The notes beneath the pieces are model-generated. The model made no database searches. It saw only the letters and a program-made list of their open reading frames with translations, and had not been told where the DNA came from. From Selaginella moellendorffii (lineage: Eukaryota; Streptophyta; Lycopodiopsida; Selaginellales; Selaginellaceae), in the NCBI RefSeq assembly GCF_000143415.4, contig NW_003314438.1:62001-126000 (forward strand): a stretch of DNA of 64,000 nt. The letters run 5' to 3'. Positions within the stretch are counted from its first letter, which is position 1, and every line of letters begins with the position of its first letter. This document shows, one piece after another, positions 42,702 through 53,141 of this stretch. The position numbers were made by a program, and so were the translations under genes.

Positions 42702-44240
42702 TTAGCTCCTCATTGTACCGACACACTTCTTCTCCATGCAGAAGAGACTTGCAAGAAGGACATAACCTGACGAGTCCTTCACGGCTCCAGAGTCAAGAGC
42801 ACTGCCTGCGACAAAAGCGCCATAGCCAAGAGCTTTGTAACTTCGACACGAGCCCAGGAAGGAGAGCCAGTCCACGGCTTCCGGCACAAAAGGCATACAA
42901 CTCATGAGCTCGTGAGCAAACTCCAAGTATCCCGCCTTTCCAAGCAAGTCAATCACACACGAGTAGTGCTGCTTGAGTGGAGGGAGGCCAAAATCTTCGA
43001 CCATGGACACAAAGTGGCATCGTCCTTGGTAAACTTTGCCTTGATGCGCACAAGCTATCATTCCAGAGACGAAAGATACATGATCCGGGGAGTAAACCAT
43101 CTTGAGCTCGTGGAAAATCTCCTCGGCAATCTCTGGCTTTCCATTTTGCGTGTAGGCAGCGAGCATAGCACTCCATGAGATGGAATCTCGCTGTGGCATT
43201 CCTCTAAAAGTTTTTGCAGCGTCTCCAAGATGGCCTCTCTGTGCTTGAGCAGCGAGAATGATCGTCCAGGAGAACACATTCTTCTCCGGCATAACATCAA
43301 AGACTTGCTTCGTCGACTCCAAATCCCCATTCCACACATAAGCACTGGCAAGGCAGTTCCAAGAGACGAGATCACAAACTGGCATGTTATCAAAAATCTT
43401 CTTGGCTTCGTCAAGGTGCCCGTTTTGGGCATACGCCCCCAGCATGGTAGAACACGACGCCATGTCTTGGTGCTGGATTCCATCAAAAACCAGCCGCGTT
43501 TCTTCAATATGCCCAGCCTGGGCATACACTGCGAGCAGTGATGTTAATGCAACTTGGTCTCTTTCAGGCATTAAATCAAAGACTCTCCTAGACTCTAAAA
43601 CTAAATGCTTTTGGCCATAAGCAACTAGCAAGTTCGTCCACGAAATTACATTTCTTAGCGGCATAGTTTCAAAGAGAGATTTAGATTTCTCTAAACACCC
43701 ACAACGGGCATTTGCGGACAATATAGCGTTCCATGATACAAGATCTTTGTCAGGCATGTTATCAAAAAACCAAGTTGCATCGCCAGCTAGGTGGTTTCGT
43801 GCATACAGATCAAGCATTGTGACCCACGAGACGAGATTTCTCGCTGGCATTGTGTCAAAGATTTGTCTCGCTCCCTGCAATTGCCCGTTCTTGGCAAATG
43901 CCGCAAGCATCGCGTTCCAGGCCACCATGTTGGGCTGGGGCATCGCGTCAAAGGTGGATTTGGCCTCTCTCAAGTAGCCATTGCGGGAGTACGCGTGTAG
44001 CAGCAACACCCACGAGAAGTTATCCTTGGCGGCGATTCGATCGAAGGCTTGTTGCGCGTGGAGGACGCTCCCACACCGCCCATACATTTCGATGAGCTTG
44101 TTGGAGAAGAAGATATCGCGGCTGGAAGAGAAATCCCTGCAATTCACAATGGCTGCGTGTAGATCCTTGGCAGCTGCGAGGGTTTGGACGCTCTGGACGA
44201 GCTCGAGGCATTTTCTCCGATCCCAAGCATCTCCCATCAT
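42702..44240 (-). CDS. PLS/S-type PPR protein, 512 aa, intact
   Basis: It is the only uninterrupted PPR gene in the window. It begins MMGDAWDRRKCLELVQSVQ and has a leader PPR (SNKLIEMYGRCGSVLHAQQ). About ten repeats follow, mostly 31-residue S-type units (VAWNAMLAAFAKNG, VSWNAILSANARCG, SCSTMLGAYAQNGHLDEAKK), then a long repeat with PDHVSFVSGMIACAHQG and the HYSCVIDLLGKAGYLEFAHE tail. The last 60 residues resemble an E1 motif (SSGYVLLASLF). There is no E2 or DYW domain, so if it edits RNA it would need a partner supplying the deaminase. No introns. Localisation to an organelle is expected from the family; I see no unmistakable targeting peptide. Partial copies lie on both sides. Confidence 0.85.
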   Translation of the reverse strand: MMGDAWDRRKCLELVQSVQTLAAAKDLHAAIVNCRDFSSSRDIFFSNKLIEMYGRCGSVLHAQQAFDRIAAKDNFSWVLLLHAYSRNGYLREAKSTFDAMPQPNMVAWNAMLAAFAKNGQLQGARQIFDTMPARNLVSWVTMLDLYARNHLAGDATWFFDNMPDKDLVSWNAILSANARCGCLEKSKSLFETMPLRNVISWTNLLVAYGQKHLVLESRRVFDLMPERDQVALTSLLAVYAQAGHIEETRLVFDGIQHQDMASCSTMLGAYAQNGHLDEAKKIFDNMPVCDLVSWNCLASAYVWNGDLESTKQVFDVMPEKNVFSWTIILAAQAQRGHLGDAAKTFRGMPQRDSISWSAMLAAYTQNGKPEIAEEIFHELKMVYSPDHVSFVSGMIACAHQGKVYQGRCHFVSMVEDFGLPPLKQHYSCVIDLLGKAGYLEFAHELMSCMPFVPEAVDWLSFLGSCRSYKALGYGAFVAGSALDSGAVKDSSGYVLLASLFCMEKKCVGTMRS

Positions 44241-44339
44241 AGACCCTCATACTTTTCTGCTGAATTATTCTACTCGTTTTGAATCCCAAAGTGCGGCGCT
44301 CATAAAAAATATCAATCATAGGTTATGTTAATAAGGTGA

Positions 44340-44990
44340 TTTACTATTTGCATTTCTTGGGGATCCTGGAGGTGCATAAGCGACCGGACATCGCAGGAAG
44401 GCTGCGCCTCCACGACGAGATCGCCTTCGAGGAGCTTGGTCGTGACGGCGATGAACGAGCAAGGGCGCTTCTTAAAACTGTTTACGAGTAGAGAGCTCTT
44501 CTTTGTTCTTCGTGGACCGGGACCCGAGCTTGAGCAGTGTCTCCTCCCAGCTCGGGGCATTCAATTCCTCCATACCTGTGGATGAGAGCTTTCGGAGCTC
44601 TGTGTTGGTGTCACGGACCGGCGGGCATGTCCGATGGCCACATGAAGACGTGCGCGAGTTTGAATCCCTTCAGCGATGGAAACGGTCGGATGGGGAGGAT
44701 ACTCCTGGCAGCCATTTTGATGCACGCCCTTCCCAAACGTACTGTTCGTGGAGAGCATGAAGCAGGAGCCGCCGTTCGTGAACAGGGACGACTACCGGGA
44801 GTGCTTTGAGAAGGCGCAGGCTGAGCAAGAGTTTGATGCGAGTTATGGCGAACGAGTGCTGAGCTTCACGAAAGAGGGGGCGGTGTGCCGGGTTGATCCG
44901 CCACGGGAGCTGGCGGCGCTGGCGATTGAAGGCGTTTACGTGGGGTGGAAGCGCTTTTGTTTCGAGCTCTGGACCAAGCGTTCCAGCTGA
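44340..44990 (+). pseudogene. Fic/DOC-domain protein remnant
   Basis: Fic proteins AMPylate targets using HPFxxGNGRxxR. Here the plus strand at about 44664-44705 reads NPFSDGNGRMGRILLAAI, with Asn in place of the catalytic His. Upstream text (RPDIAGRLRLHDEIAFEEL at about 44375, then HVRWPHEDVREFE at about 44625) and downstream text (PFVNRDDYRECFEKAQAEQE at 44760, ending WTKRSS at 44990) fit a Fic protein but use three frames. At least two shifts and a stop near 44490 break it. It lies between two PPR copies, so it probably arrived or decayed with the local duplications. Confidence 0.7.
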
Positions 44991-45059
44991 AGCAAGCAAC
45001 AGCATGGAAACCGAGGTGGTGGCAGCCGCGACAAGCTGTCGAGGCTTAGGCTCTATGTA

Positions 45060-46205
45060 ATTTCTCTCATTGTACATAAGCTGACGACTCCTCCACGGCT
45101 CCAGATGCAACAGCACGGCCTGCGACGAAAGAGCCATAGCCAAGGGCTTTGTAGTCCACGGCTTCCGGCACAAAAAGCATGCAACTCATGAGCTCTTGAG
45201 CAAGCTCCAAGTCTTTCCAAGCAAGTCGATCACACACAAGTAGTGGTGTTTGAGCCGAAATCTTCGACCATTGGACACAAAGTGGCATAGATGGTTTACT
45301 CCCCGGATCACGTATGTTTCGTCTCCAAGATCATAGATTGCACACATCGAGGCAAAGTTTATCAAGGAAGTGATCTCGTCAAACATGTCCTCTGGCAATC
45401 TTTGGCTTTGTGTAGGCAGTAAGCATAGCGCTCCATGAGATGGTGGCATTCTTCCAAAAGTGTCTCCGAGATGGCCTTTCTGCCTGAGCAGCGAGAATGA
45501 TCGTCCAGGAGAACACATTCTTCTCCGGCATAACATCAAAGACTTGCTTCGTCGCATGTTATCAAAGATCTTCCGGGATTCGTCGTCAGGAAAACGTTTT
45601 GGGCATACACTCCCATGTCTTGGTGCTGGATTCCATCGAAACCAGCCCCGTTACTTCTGCATACACTGTGAGCAGTGACATGGTCTATCTCGAAATCGAA
45701 GATTTTAAAACTAAATGCCTTTTTCCATAGCAAGTTCTTCCACGAAATCACATTCATTAGCTGGTTTACCCTGAATGGCATCTGCGGACAATATTGAGTT
45801 CCATGATACAAGATCTTTGTCGGGCATATTGTCAAAGAAGAAAGTTTCACCATCAGGAAAGTGATTTTGTGCATCTACCGAGGCATTATGCCGCCGTCAT
45901 CGCGTTCCAGGTCACCATATTAGGCTGTGGCATCGCGTCAAAGGTGGATTTGGTCTCTCTCAAGTATCCATTGCGAGAGTACGCGTGCAGCAGCAAGACC
46001 CACGAGAACTTATCCTTGACAGGGATTCGATCGAAGGCTTGTTGCGCGTGGAGGACACACCTATATATTTCGATGAGCTTGTTGGAGAGGAAGATTGCTG
46101 ATTGCAATTCACAATGCATGCGTGTAGATCCTTGGCAGCTCTCTGGACGAGCTCGAGGCATTTTCTCCGATCCCAAGCATCTCCCATAAAAAAAGCCAAG
46201 CTTAG
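45060..46205 (-). pseudogene. Decayed, internally deleted PPR copy
   Basis: It parallels the intact gene at 42702-44240. The 5' end (45886-46205) keeps GDAWDRRKCLELVQ, SNKLIEIYRCVLHAQQAFDR and SRNGYLRETKSTFDAMPQP. The middle has short matches in different frames. The 3' end (45067-45300) keeps ELAQELMSCMLFVPEAVDY and SSAYV. Many small deletions are present. Confidence 0.85.
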
Positions 46206-48480
46206 CATATTCTGAGTCTAACTATTTAAGCAAAGTGTCGATAAATTTTTGTTTTTAATGATGGTTGTGATAGCAAAAACATTTTACGAGCGAGATTGAT
46301 TGTAATCCATCATTCATTAAATTTATTTACAGTTTTTCTTTTTATTTTGTTCCAAGCAAAATAAAAGTGATGCACTACTAAACTGTATCCATTAAATACT
46401 AACATTTAGTTGTCTTGGTTAATTATTTTTTAATATTTATTTACATTCAAATCACATTGATCCCAATCCATGCATCAATAGTTGATATTTTTTTATATGG
46501 TTATTATTAATTTTTAAAAAAAATCAACACTTTTAAGCTTGTTAATATATATAGAATAAAGAACATAGACGTGATGTTGCCAGGACCCGAGCAATATCTT
46601 CTGGAATGGGTATATAACTTACCTTTGTCAAAAACGTTATCCTCAAGTAAACTTTTTCTCTTTCCACAGGCTTGGCAGCTTCTCCAAATTTTAATTTCAA
46701 TTTAAATTTTCTTCCAAATTTATGGCACTTCTTTGTCTTCATATTTTAATCCCACATACATTTGTAGTGGTTCATTTTCATAATTATTAATTACCATTAT
46801 GGCAACTTTAGATTTCATAAAGCTAATTAAAGCTGTGATTCATACTTATTTTTTATACTTTAATATTTTTATTTAAAACTGATTTAATATTATTTTCATC
46901 AATTTAAATATAATGGAATAACTAATATTGAAAAAGCTAAAACTTGTATGAAATAATAAAATAGTAACTTTTACACTTTTTTATTTATTAGTATACATTC
47001 AACATATTGCATAATTACATGATTAAACTAAATCACTTGGTGAAATAGTTATAGAAAATAAAAGAAAGAAATATTTTCCACCATATGTTTTACTATATTA
47101 TTCATAATTATGGTTTAGATTTAAAATTGAATATACAAAACAAGTATGGATCTGGATTTTTATTAAAATAATTAATTAATTATAATGTAAAATTATATAC
47201 ATAATTATCATATATAAACCATATGCTCTACAATTAAAATAACCTTTATAAATAATAGTAAAAATGATGTTCTATAACTAAATAGGCATTTAATATAGAA
47301 AACATAACTATTTACAAAAATATTATAAATTGTATATACATCTCATAAATCTCATGAGAAAATTTAATACATATTACCATAAAAACTATATAATACATAT
47401 TTTACATTTTAACTTTATTTTACATTTACTATAAACCATAAATACTTCGTTTATATCAAGTCAAGATATAATATTTTGAGAAGTATAATTAAAAATTTCA
47501 ACAATAACACATATTTCTTTGTAAAGAAATTAAATTTAAAATAATTATTTAAATTTAGTTACTTTTTATATGAACATTTTGAGGGTATTATAATTTATTA
47601 CTTTTAATAATACTTCCTTCTATATTATTTAATATACTTAAATATAATTTCATAAATACTTAAAAAATTAAAAATTATCTTTCACTGTAATTGTATATTT
47701 TTCTAAAATAATATAAAATGTAGTAAAATATTTACAATAAATTATAATTGATAATAACATAAAATTGTTTTTGGTGAATCTTAACTGTGGTGCTATAACT
47801 TTACATTCTAAACCTTTAATTTTATATTTTTGATATCATCAAAAATGTTTAAATAAGAATATAAATTTCTTATAGTCACTTATTTGTTTTTTAAATTTTT
47901 TTAAGTAATTGGAATACTTCTAAACTTTAAAATTCCTAAATTATTCTGTAATAAATTAAATTTTGTTTGTATTATTTTCTCCAAAGAATCTTAATTTGTT
48001 TAAATATTGTAATATACAGTATTTTTAATATAATATTTATGTTATATCATATTATTTTTTAATTACATTTTAAAGATGATTTTTGTTATAAATATGAAAT
48101 AATATACTTTTAATGGGAGAAAACTCTAAAATGATTTACAAATTAGTCTTTAAAGAATATTAAAACTCTAAAAATTCTGTATGCTTTGATTATTTGATAT
48201 AATTGTTTATCTGTTACCAAATTTGTTTATTAGTAGGATTATAATAATATAAGCTTATTAAATTGGGTAATATTTAGTATAAATTACCAATTACTAATTT
48301 CTATTAGTCAAAGAGATTATTTGAGAGATTACCTTTTTTTCTAGAACTGAATTGCTTTAAGAGTTTACTACCCTTTTAAGCACTAACCAGAATATAAACC
48401 TAATATAATACATTTGTCTTGATTAACTTTTATTAAATATATATTATTACTATTTGCTGCAATGAGTGGAAGCTAACAAG
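46206..48480. other. Very AT-rich gene-free stretch
   Basis: About 2.3 kb of nearly uninterrupted A/T with no open frame above about 65 codons and no repeat ends I can define. It separates the PPR copy ending at 46205 from the next PPR fragment. Confidence 0.6.
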
Positions 48481-48487
48481 ATCTTTG

Positions 48488-48943
48488 TCAGGCATTTTTG
48501 CAAAACATTAACTTGCACCGCATACTGACAAGCATTGTGACCCACAAGACTAGATTTTTTGCCAGCATTTTGTTAAAGATTTGTCTCTCTCCCTGCGATT
48601 GCCCTTTCATGGCAAATGCCAAAGGCATCGCGTTCCAGGCCACCATGTTGGGCTGCGGCATTGGGTCGAAGGTGGATTTGGCCTCTCTCAAGTAGCCTTT
48701 GCGGGAGTACGCGTGTAGCAGCAACACCCACGCGAACCTATCCTTGGCGGCAATTCGATCGAAGGGTGGTGGACACTCCCCACGTCGCCCAAACATTTCG
48801 ATGAGCTTGTTGGAGAGGAAGATATCGCTGCAATTCACAATGCCTGAGTGTAGATCCAGTGTTTGGACGCTCTGGACGAGCTCGAGGCATTTTCTACGAT
48901 CCCCATTCCGGACTTGGCATATTGTCTCAGTGAAGTCTAGCAA
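48488..48943 (-). pseudogene. PPR 5' fragment
   Basis: A 151-residue frame matches the N-terminal third of the gene at 42702-44240 (DRRKCLELVQSVQTLDLHSG, SNKLIEMFGRRG, SRKGYLREAKSTFDPMPQP, NLVLWVTMLV). Small deletions shorten the leader. It is truncated at 48488 next to the AT-rich stretch. Confidence 0.8.
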
Positions 48944-49079
48944 TATTTTTGTGTGTATTACTCTGTTTTCTTACTGGAGTTCGTCTTACATTTTCCTTGA
49001 ATTCATGGGTGAAAACTTCAAGGTTTTGAGATTCCTATGATTACCGTATATGCACAGGAGGAGAAAACTTAAAACCTTG

Positions 49080-49310
49080 GAGATTTGTGACTGCTCGATC
49101 CAGGCCCAAACGGCATGTGGAGGAGAAGATCTTCGGCTATTCCGTGCGAGAAAAGAGATCGACGATACAGGTGTACTCGGGCAGCAAATTACAGCCATCC
49201 GTCATTCGCTGAATCCACGGCATCTCGTACGACCATGGCTGCAAGCAAAGAGAATGCTGTTAAACGCCACACGGTCCGGGGATATGCCTCGAGATCCATC
49301 CATTGCCAGA
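49080..49310 (-). pseudogene. PPR tail fragment of another gene
   Basis: The minus strand carries GISPDRVAFNSILFACSHG. In a shifted frame it then carries LLPEYTCIVDLFSR and LLLHMPFGLDRAVTN, which together form the last long PPR and the E-motif entry of a PPR protein. It is not a copy of the cluster genes, whose tails read differently. Confidence 0.65.
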
Positions 49311-49562
49311 TTCGCAATGTGATTATCTAGGTTAGATTCTCTCTTTGTGCATTGTTTTTTGGTCTGGACCATACGTTTATTAAGGAGACGAGTTTTGGAG
49401 TATTTTTCCAAGCAGATCAATATGGAAGATGGACAGCGAACAATAGCTTCAAAAGTTTAGATTTAAATACTAGAAGCATGTTCACGTCTTCAAAATATCA
49501 TTTTCGTTGATTTTTCCAAATCTCCACGTCACCTTTCCATTATTTTTACTTTCCAAAGCTTT

Positions 49563-49842
49563 TCAATTTCCTAGATGTTTGTCGAGATTTCTTCTGGACG
49601 CCACTCGAGGAGGAGATCCCGCTGCTCGAGCTAAGGCTTGGTCTTTCGATTCTTCATCCGAATGCTGTGAAACGAGGACGATCTCCTTAAGATATGGCCA
49701 TTGGAAATCTGGAGGAAAAGAGTTTCCTGAGCACCACTGGAACTTCGCAAAGAGAGGCTTACCATTGTTGTCGTAGGATAGATAAACAAGAGCTCCTGGA
49801 ACTAAGCCAGAATCGTACATGGTAAGCTTGGGAGGTGTTGTG
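49563..49842 (-). pseudogene. C-terminal UBX-domain exon (PUX1-like)
   Basis: UBX domains dock to the AAA ATPase CDC48/p97. After a good acceptor (CATCAG) the exon begins at 49842 with a split Tyr codon and TTPPKLTMYDSGLVPGALVY, the last strands of a UBX fold. A PYLKEI segment follows, with a stop at 49563. I find no exon with the first half of the domain between here and the stop of the next gene (50118), so this is an orphan exon. It could still be live only if the upstream exons lie beyond the neighbouring gene, which is unlikely. Confidence 0.6.
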
Positions 49843-50117
49843 TCTGATGACAGAAAATTGGGTTTTGCTCTATGTTGGTTGCCAACGAGAGCAGTGGAGA
49901 ACCAATCAAGTTATCCATACTGAATATATCCTTGCAGAGAAATCACTTCAATCACACAACAACCATCTCCGGAAACTAGAATCAATTGAACTGAATCAAT
50001 TGTTCTTTGTGTTATAAATTTTCTAGCAAACTTCCAACCTCTGCCACAAACTAAATTTTTGCTAGATACTGAAACCAATTGATAACTTGCACAGAATATT
50101 ATTAAATTTCTAAATCG

Positions 50118-50969
50118 TTAAACCTTAGAAGAGACAGAGGACAAGAGCATTTTTATCTCAGTCAAATCCTGCTGGAGCTTCTCAAAATATCCCTTCACCA
50201 CTTCTTCCACCACCCTGCGAGTGGCTGGCTCATCCCGCTCCTGTTTACAATGCTACATAAGGTGACATTGACACACACATCTAAAACAGACAATCACCTT
50301 TTCCTCCAAAGCGTTTGCCACCCCGGGCTGGCGCGATCCCAATGCTTTGACCCCCGGAACGAGCCCCGGATACAAGCTCCAGTCGCGCTCAACTGGTTCA
50401 GCAGCGGTACCAACATCGATGATCTTGACGGCGGAATTTCCAGTTTGCTTGAACATGCCACAGATGGCTGGGCCAATCGTGCTACACAGATATTGGTTGT
50501 TGCAGTTGTACATGCTGTCGCAGCCCAGCTTCTCCACGCTCCCGTCTGCGAATCGTTCCCACCTGTAGAAGTGCATGTAATACCCGCACCGAAACAAAAG
50601 TCCGTAGCAGACATAAGGCCCGTCCGTTGCACCGAGTGCCTCGTCCAACGGATCTACGTGAGAATACAGCGAGACGCTGGAGATGACAGCGATGATCTCG
50701 CCCCTCTTGGCCACTCCCTCACGTTGCTGCTCAACACCGCTAAGAAAACAAATAAGGATTCTCTGAAAGCAAATCAGAGAGCTCACTCACCTGTACTCCC
50801 TGACTTTGGATAAGTAGCGCTCCAGAAATGTTCTTGGCTCCTTCTGGCTGTTAAGGTAAACGTCCTCGAGGCCCATTCCTTTGATGCTCCATTTCTCCTT
50901 CTCAACACCGCATCGCCGCCTCTTGACTATCTCATCGATATCTAGCAGCGCTACACGAACTGACCCCAT
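50118..50969 (-). CDS. Unrecognised three-exon gene, about 250 aa
   Basis: Exons: 50969-50791, 50739-50298 and 50240-50118. The splice sites are canonical: TACAG|GTGAGT with TTCTTAG, and AAAAG|GTGATT with AAACAG. The phase carries through both. The protein starts MGSVRVALLDIDEIVKRRR, has a Cys-rich middle (CYGLLFRCGYYMHFYRW, then CDSMYNCNN) and a helical end (VVEEVVKGYFEKLQQDLTEI) that could be a coiled coil. I recognise no family. The consistent splicing supports this strand over the overlapping plus-strand frame at 50250-50813. Confidence 0.65.
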
Positions 50970-51541
50970 CCCTCACAAGCCCTTACCCTAGGATTTTGCG
51001 GACTCAAAATATTAAAAAAGCAATCGTGAGTCCAGAAGATATAATTGTGGTAAAATGCACACATATATTTTTCAATTTTTCAACTGCAGAAAAAATGAAA
51101 TATTTTTATGAAGATATGTTTAACCCAATGAGGTTTTGCACAAGCATTACCCCCCTTATCCGGATTGGCATGATCATTTAAACAACAATCCACACTGCAT
51201 TATAATGGGTATACAAGCATTATTATTTTAAGATTTTTTTCAGACTAAGAGTTACGCTAAAAATGTGTAAATATTGGGAAAAAAAATAATTGAAGTTATG
51301 TCAAAACCATTACATTTACATGAGAACAAGCTACAAGAAACATATAGGAATAAAGAAATGATTATTTGACTGAATTAATATCTTCTTTGCCTAGATCTAG
51401 AATTTGCATTTCAACTCAATTAACACTAGTGGTGGTATTACAATTTTATTGCAAAACTAAATTAGTAGATTACAAATCCAAGGTAAATGGTATAATGTAA
51501 GATATAACCCAAATGCATTTATTGTTAATATAATTGAGGTA

Positions 51542-51622
<81 letters not shown>

Positions 51623-51797
51623 TTAATGTTTGGAGAGATTATGACAAATGGAGTTTTATTCATAGAGCTATTATGAATTCTAATTTATATATAATGTCAA
51701 TAGTATTATTTTTTAATTCTTGTCCTCACACAACAATTACCCCTATCTAAGAGCTTTTAAATAAAATATAAAGTTTGGTTATCAAAAGATTATATTG
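50970..51797. other. AT-rich spacer with a long AT dinucleotide repeat
   Basis: No gene. A pure (AT)n microsatellite of about 73 bases lies at 51546-51618. The frame at 51457-51663 simply translates it. Confidence 0.7.
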
Positions 51798-51801
51798 GAG
51801 A

Positions 51802-51975
51802 TGTGAGGGCCAAGTGTACGGCTACGATGCCGTATACTAATATTAGCGTAGTGGATTTTGGTAGCCGTCGGATTGGTTTCAATCCGGACCACTCGCTCCT
51901 GTATATAAGCTAGGGTTTTTGGGTTAATTGATATGCACATTTCTATATTCCCTTTCCATATTCCATGCACTCACA
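51802..51975 (+). repeat. 5' LTR of gypsy element
   Basis: It contains TATATAAG at about 51901, a probable TATA box of the element promoter, and the sequence TAGGGTTTTTGGG just after it. Confidence 0.9.
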
Positions 51976-51976
51976 T

Positions 51977-51994
51977 TGGTGGAGGTGAGGGGCA
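51977..51994 (+). other. Primer-binding site
   Basis: TGGTGGAGGTGAGGGG starts two bases after the LTR, with the TGG expected to pair with a tRNA CCA end. It is not the usual tRNA-Met site, and I did not identify the tRNA. Confidence 0.6.
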
Positions 51995-52208
51995 CCTTTG
52001 ATTGTCCCTGGGGAGTGCTTGGATGTGGGATTTCGGTTTAGATCTAGCTTTTGCATTGTCTAGATCTAGCTTTTTCCATTTCCTTTCTTTTGTTCTTTCC
52101 TTTCAGGATTTTGGTTTAGATCTAGCTTTTTGCATTGTCTAGATCTACCATTTCTTTCCAGCTTTTTGTCATTTCTCTTCTTTTGCTCTTTCTTTCTCAT
52201 TCATTTTC

Positions 52209-53141
52209 ATGGCCGATCCGCAATCTCCTCCTTTGACTCTAGAGCAGCAGTTGGTTCAATTGCTTGATGCTATGCGTCTGCAATTGAACAACCAAACTCA
52301 GTTGATGGCAGCGTTCATGGCACATGGTACAACTCCTCCTGCTTTTGGTGCCAATCCTCGCGTTCGGCTGGAGTTCTTTCGTGGGAATCCTGGGGATGAT
52401 GTGTACCATTGGTTCGATCACTTCACGGTGATTGCCACATATCATTCTTGGGATGATGCTCGACGTTTGCGTGAGTTCCCCACATGTCTTCAAGGGACGG
52501 CATTGCAGTGGTACAATGGATTGAGCGCAGCTACTCGTGGCGATTGGAGTGTTCTTCCGGACGTCTTCAAACGCGCCTTTGGACACGCCGACGATTGTGA
52601 TGATGCCTTCCAACAATTGCATCATCTTCGCCAAGGGCCATCTGAGTCGGTGATGCAATTTGGCGTTTGTTTCCGAAGTCTTTTGCTTCGTGCGGAGCCA
52701 AATATGTCGGAGCGGATCAAGCTAGGAATGCTGTGGCCAGCACTTCGTCAAGATCTTGTTGGACTTGTGCATGCACTTGCTCCTGCCACTCTTGACGATG
52801 CTCTTCGCTTGGCACAACGTTATGAGACGTCGCCTCTTCCACTTCTTGCTACACGTCCTTCAGCTCCACTTCCTATGAGTGATGGTCTTGTTCCCATGGA
52901 GGTTGATGCTGCTGCTACTCGAGTCCAAGGACAAGGGCGAGGACGTGGTCGTGGCCGTGACATTCGTTGCTGGGCGTGTGATGAAGTTGGTCATACTTAT
53001 CGGCGTTGTCGGCGCTTTCCGGATTGGCGACCTCCATTTCCTGGGTGGAGACCTTGGCGTCAGCAACGTCCCGTTGGTGCTGCTGCGGTGGAAGGTTTGG
53101 ATACCGAGATGCATTCGGGAAATGAGGAGTCGCGCGAGTAA
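52209..53141 (+). CDS. Gag protein of gypsy element, 310 aa
   Basis: Structural protein of the virus-like particle. It starts MADPQSPPLTLEQQLVQLLD. The gag core spans about residues 55-190 (FFRGNPGDDVYHWFDHF, ALQWYNGLS, FGHADD). A CCHC zinc knuckle, CWACDEVGHTYRRC, is near residue 257 after a Gly/Arg stretch. It is uninterrupted. The stop overlaps the next ATG as TAATG, so pol may be reached by stop-restart translation. Confidence 0.9.
   Translation: MADPQSPPLTLEQQLVQLLDAMRLQLNNQTQLMAAFMAHGTTPPAFGANPRVRLEFFRGNPGDDVYHWFDHFTVIATYHSWDDARRLREFPTCLQGTALQWYNGLSAATRGDWSVLPDVFKRAFGHADDCDDAFQQLHHLRQGPSESVMQFGVCFRSLLLRAEPNMSERIKLGMLWPALRQDLVGLVHALAPATLDDALRLAQRYETSPLPLLATRPSAPLPMSDGLVPMEVDAAATRVQGQGRGRGRGRDIRCWACDEVGHTYRRCRRFPDWRPPFPGWRPWRQQRPVGAAAVEGLDTEMHSGNEESRE

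Noticed and set aside
50250-50813. 187-aa plus-strand frame
   Set aside because: The minus strand has a three-exon model with correct splice sites and phase; the plus frame has no domain.
51457-51663. 68-aa frame with alternating Ile-Tyr
   Set aside because: Direct translation of the (AT)n microsatellite.
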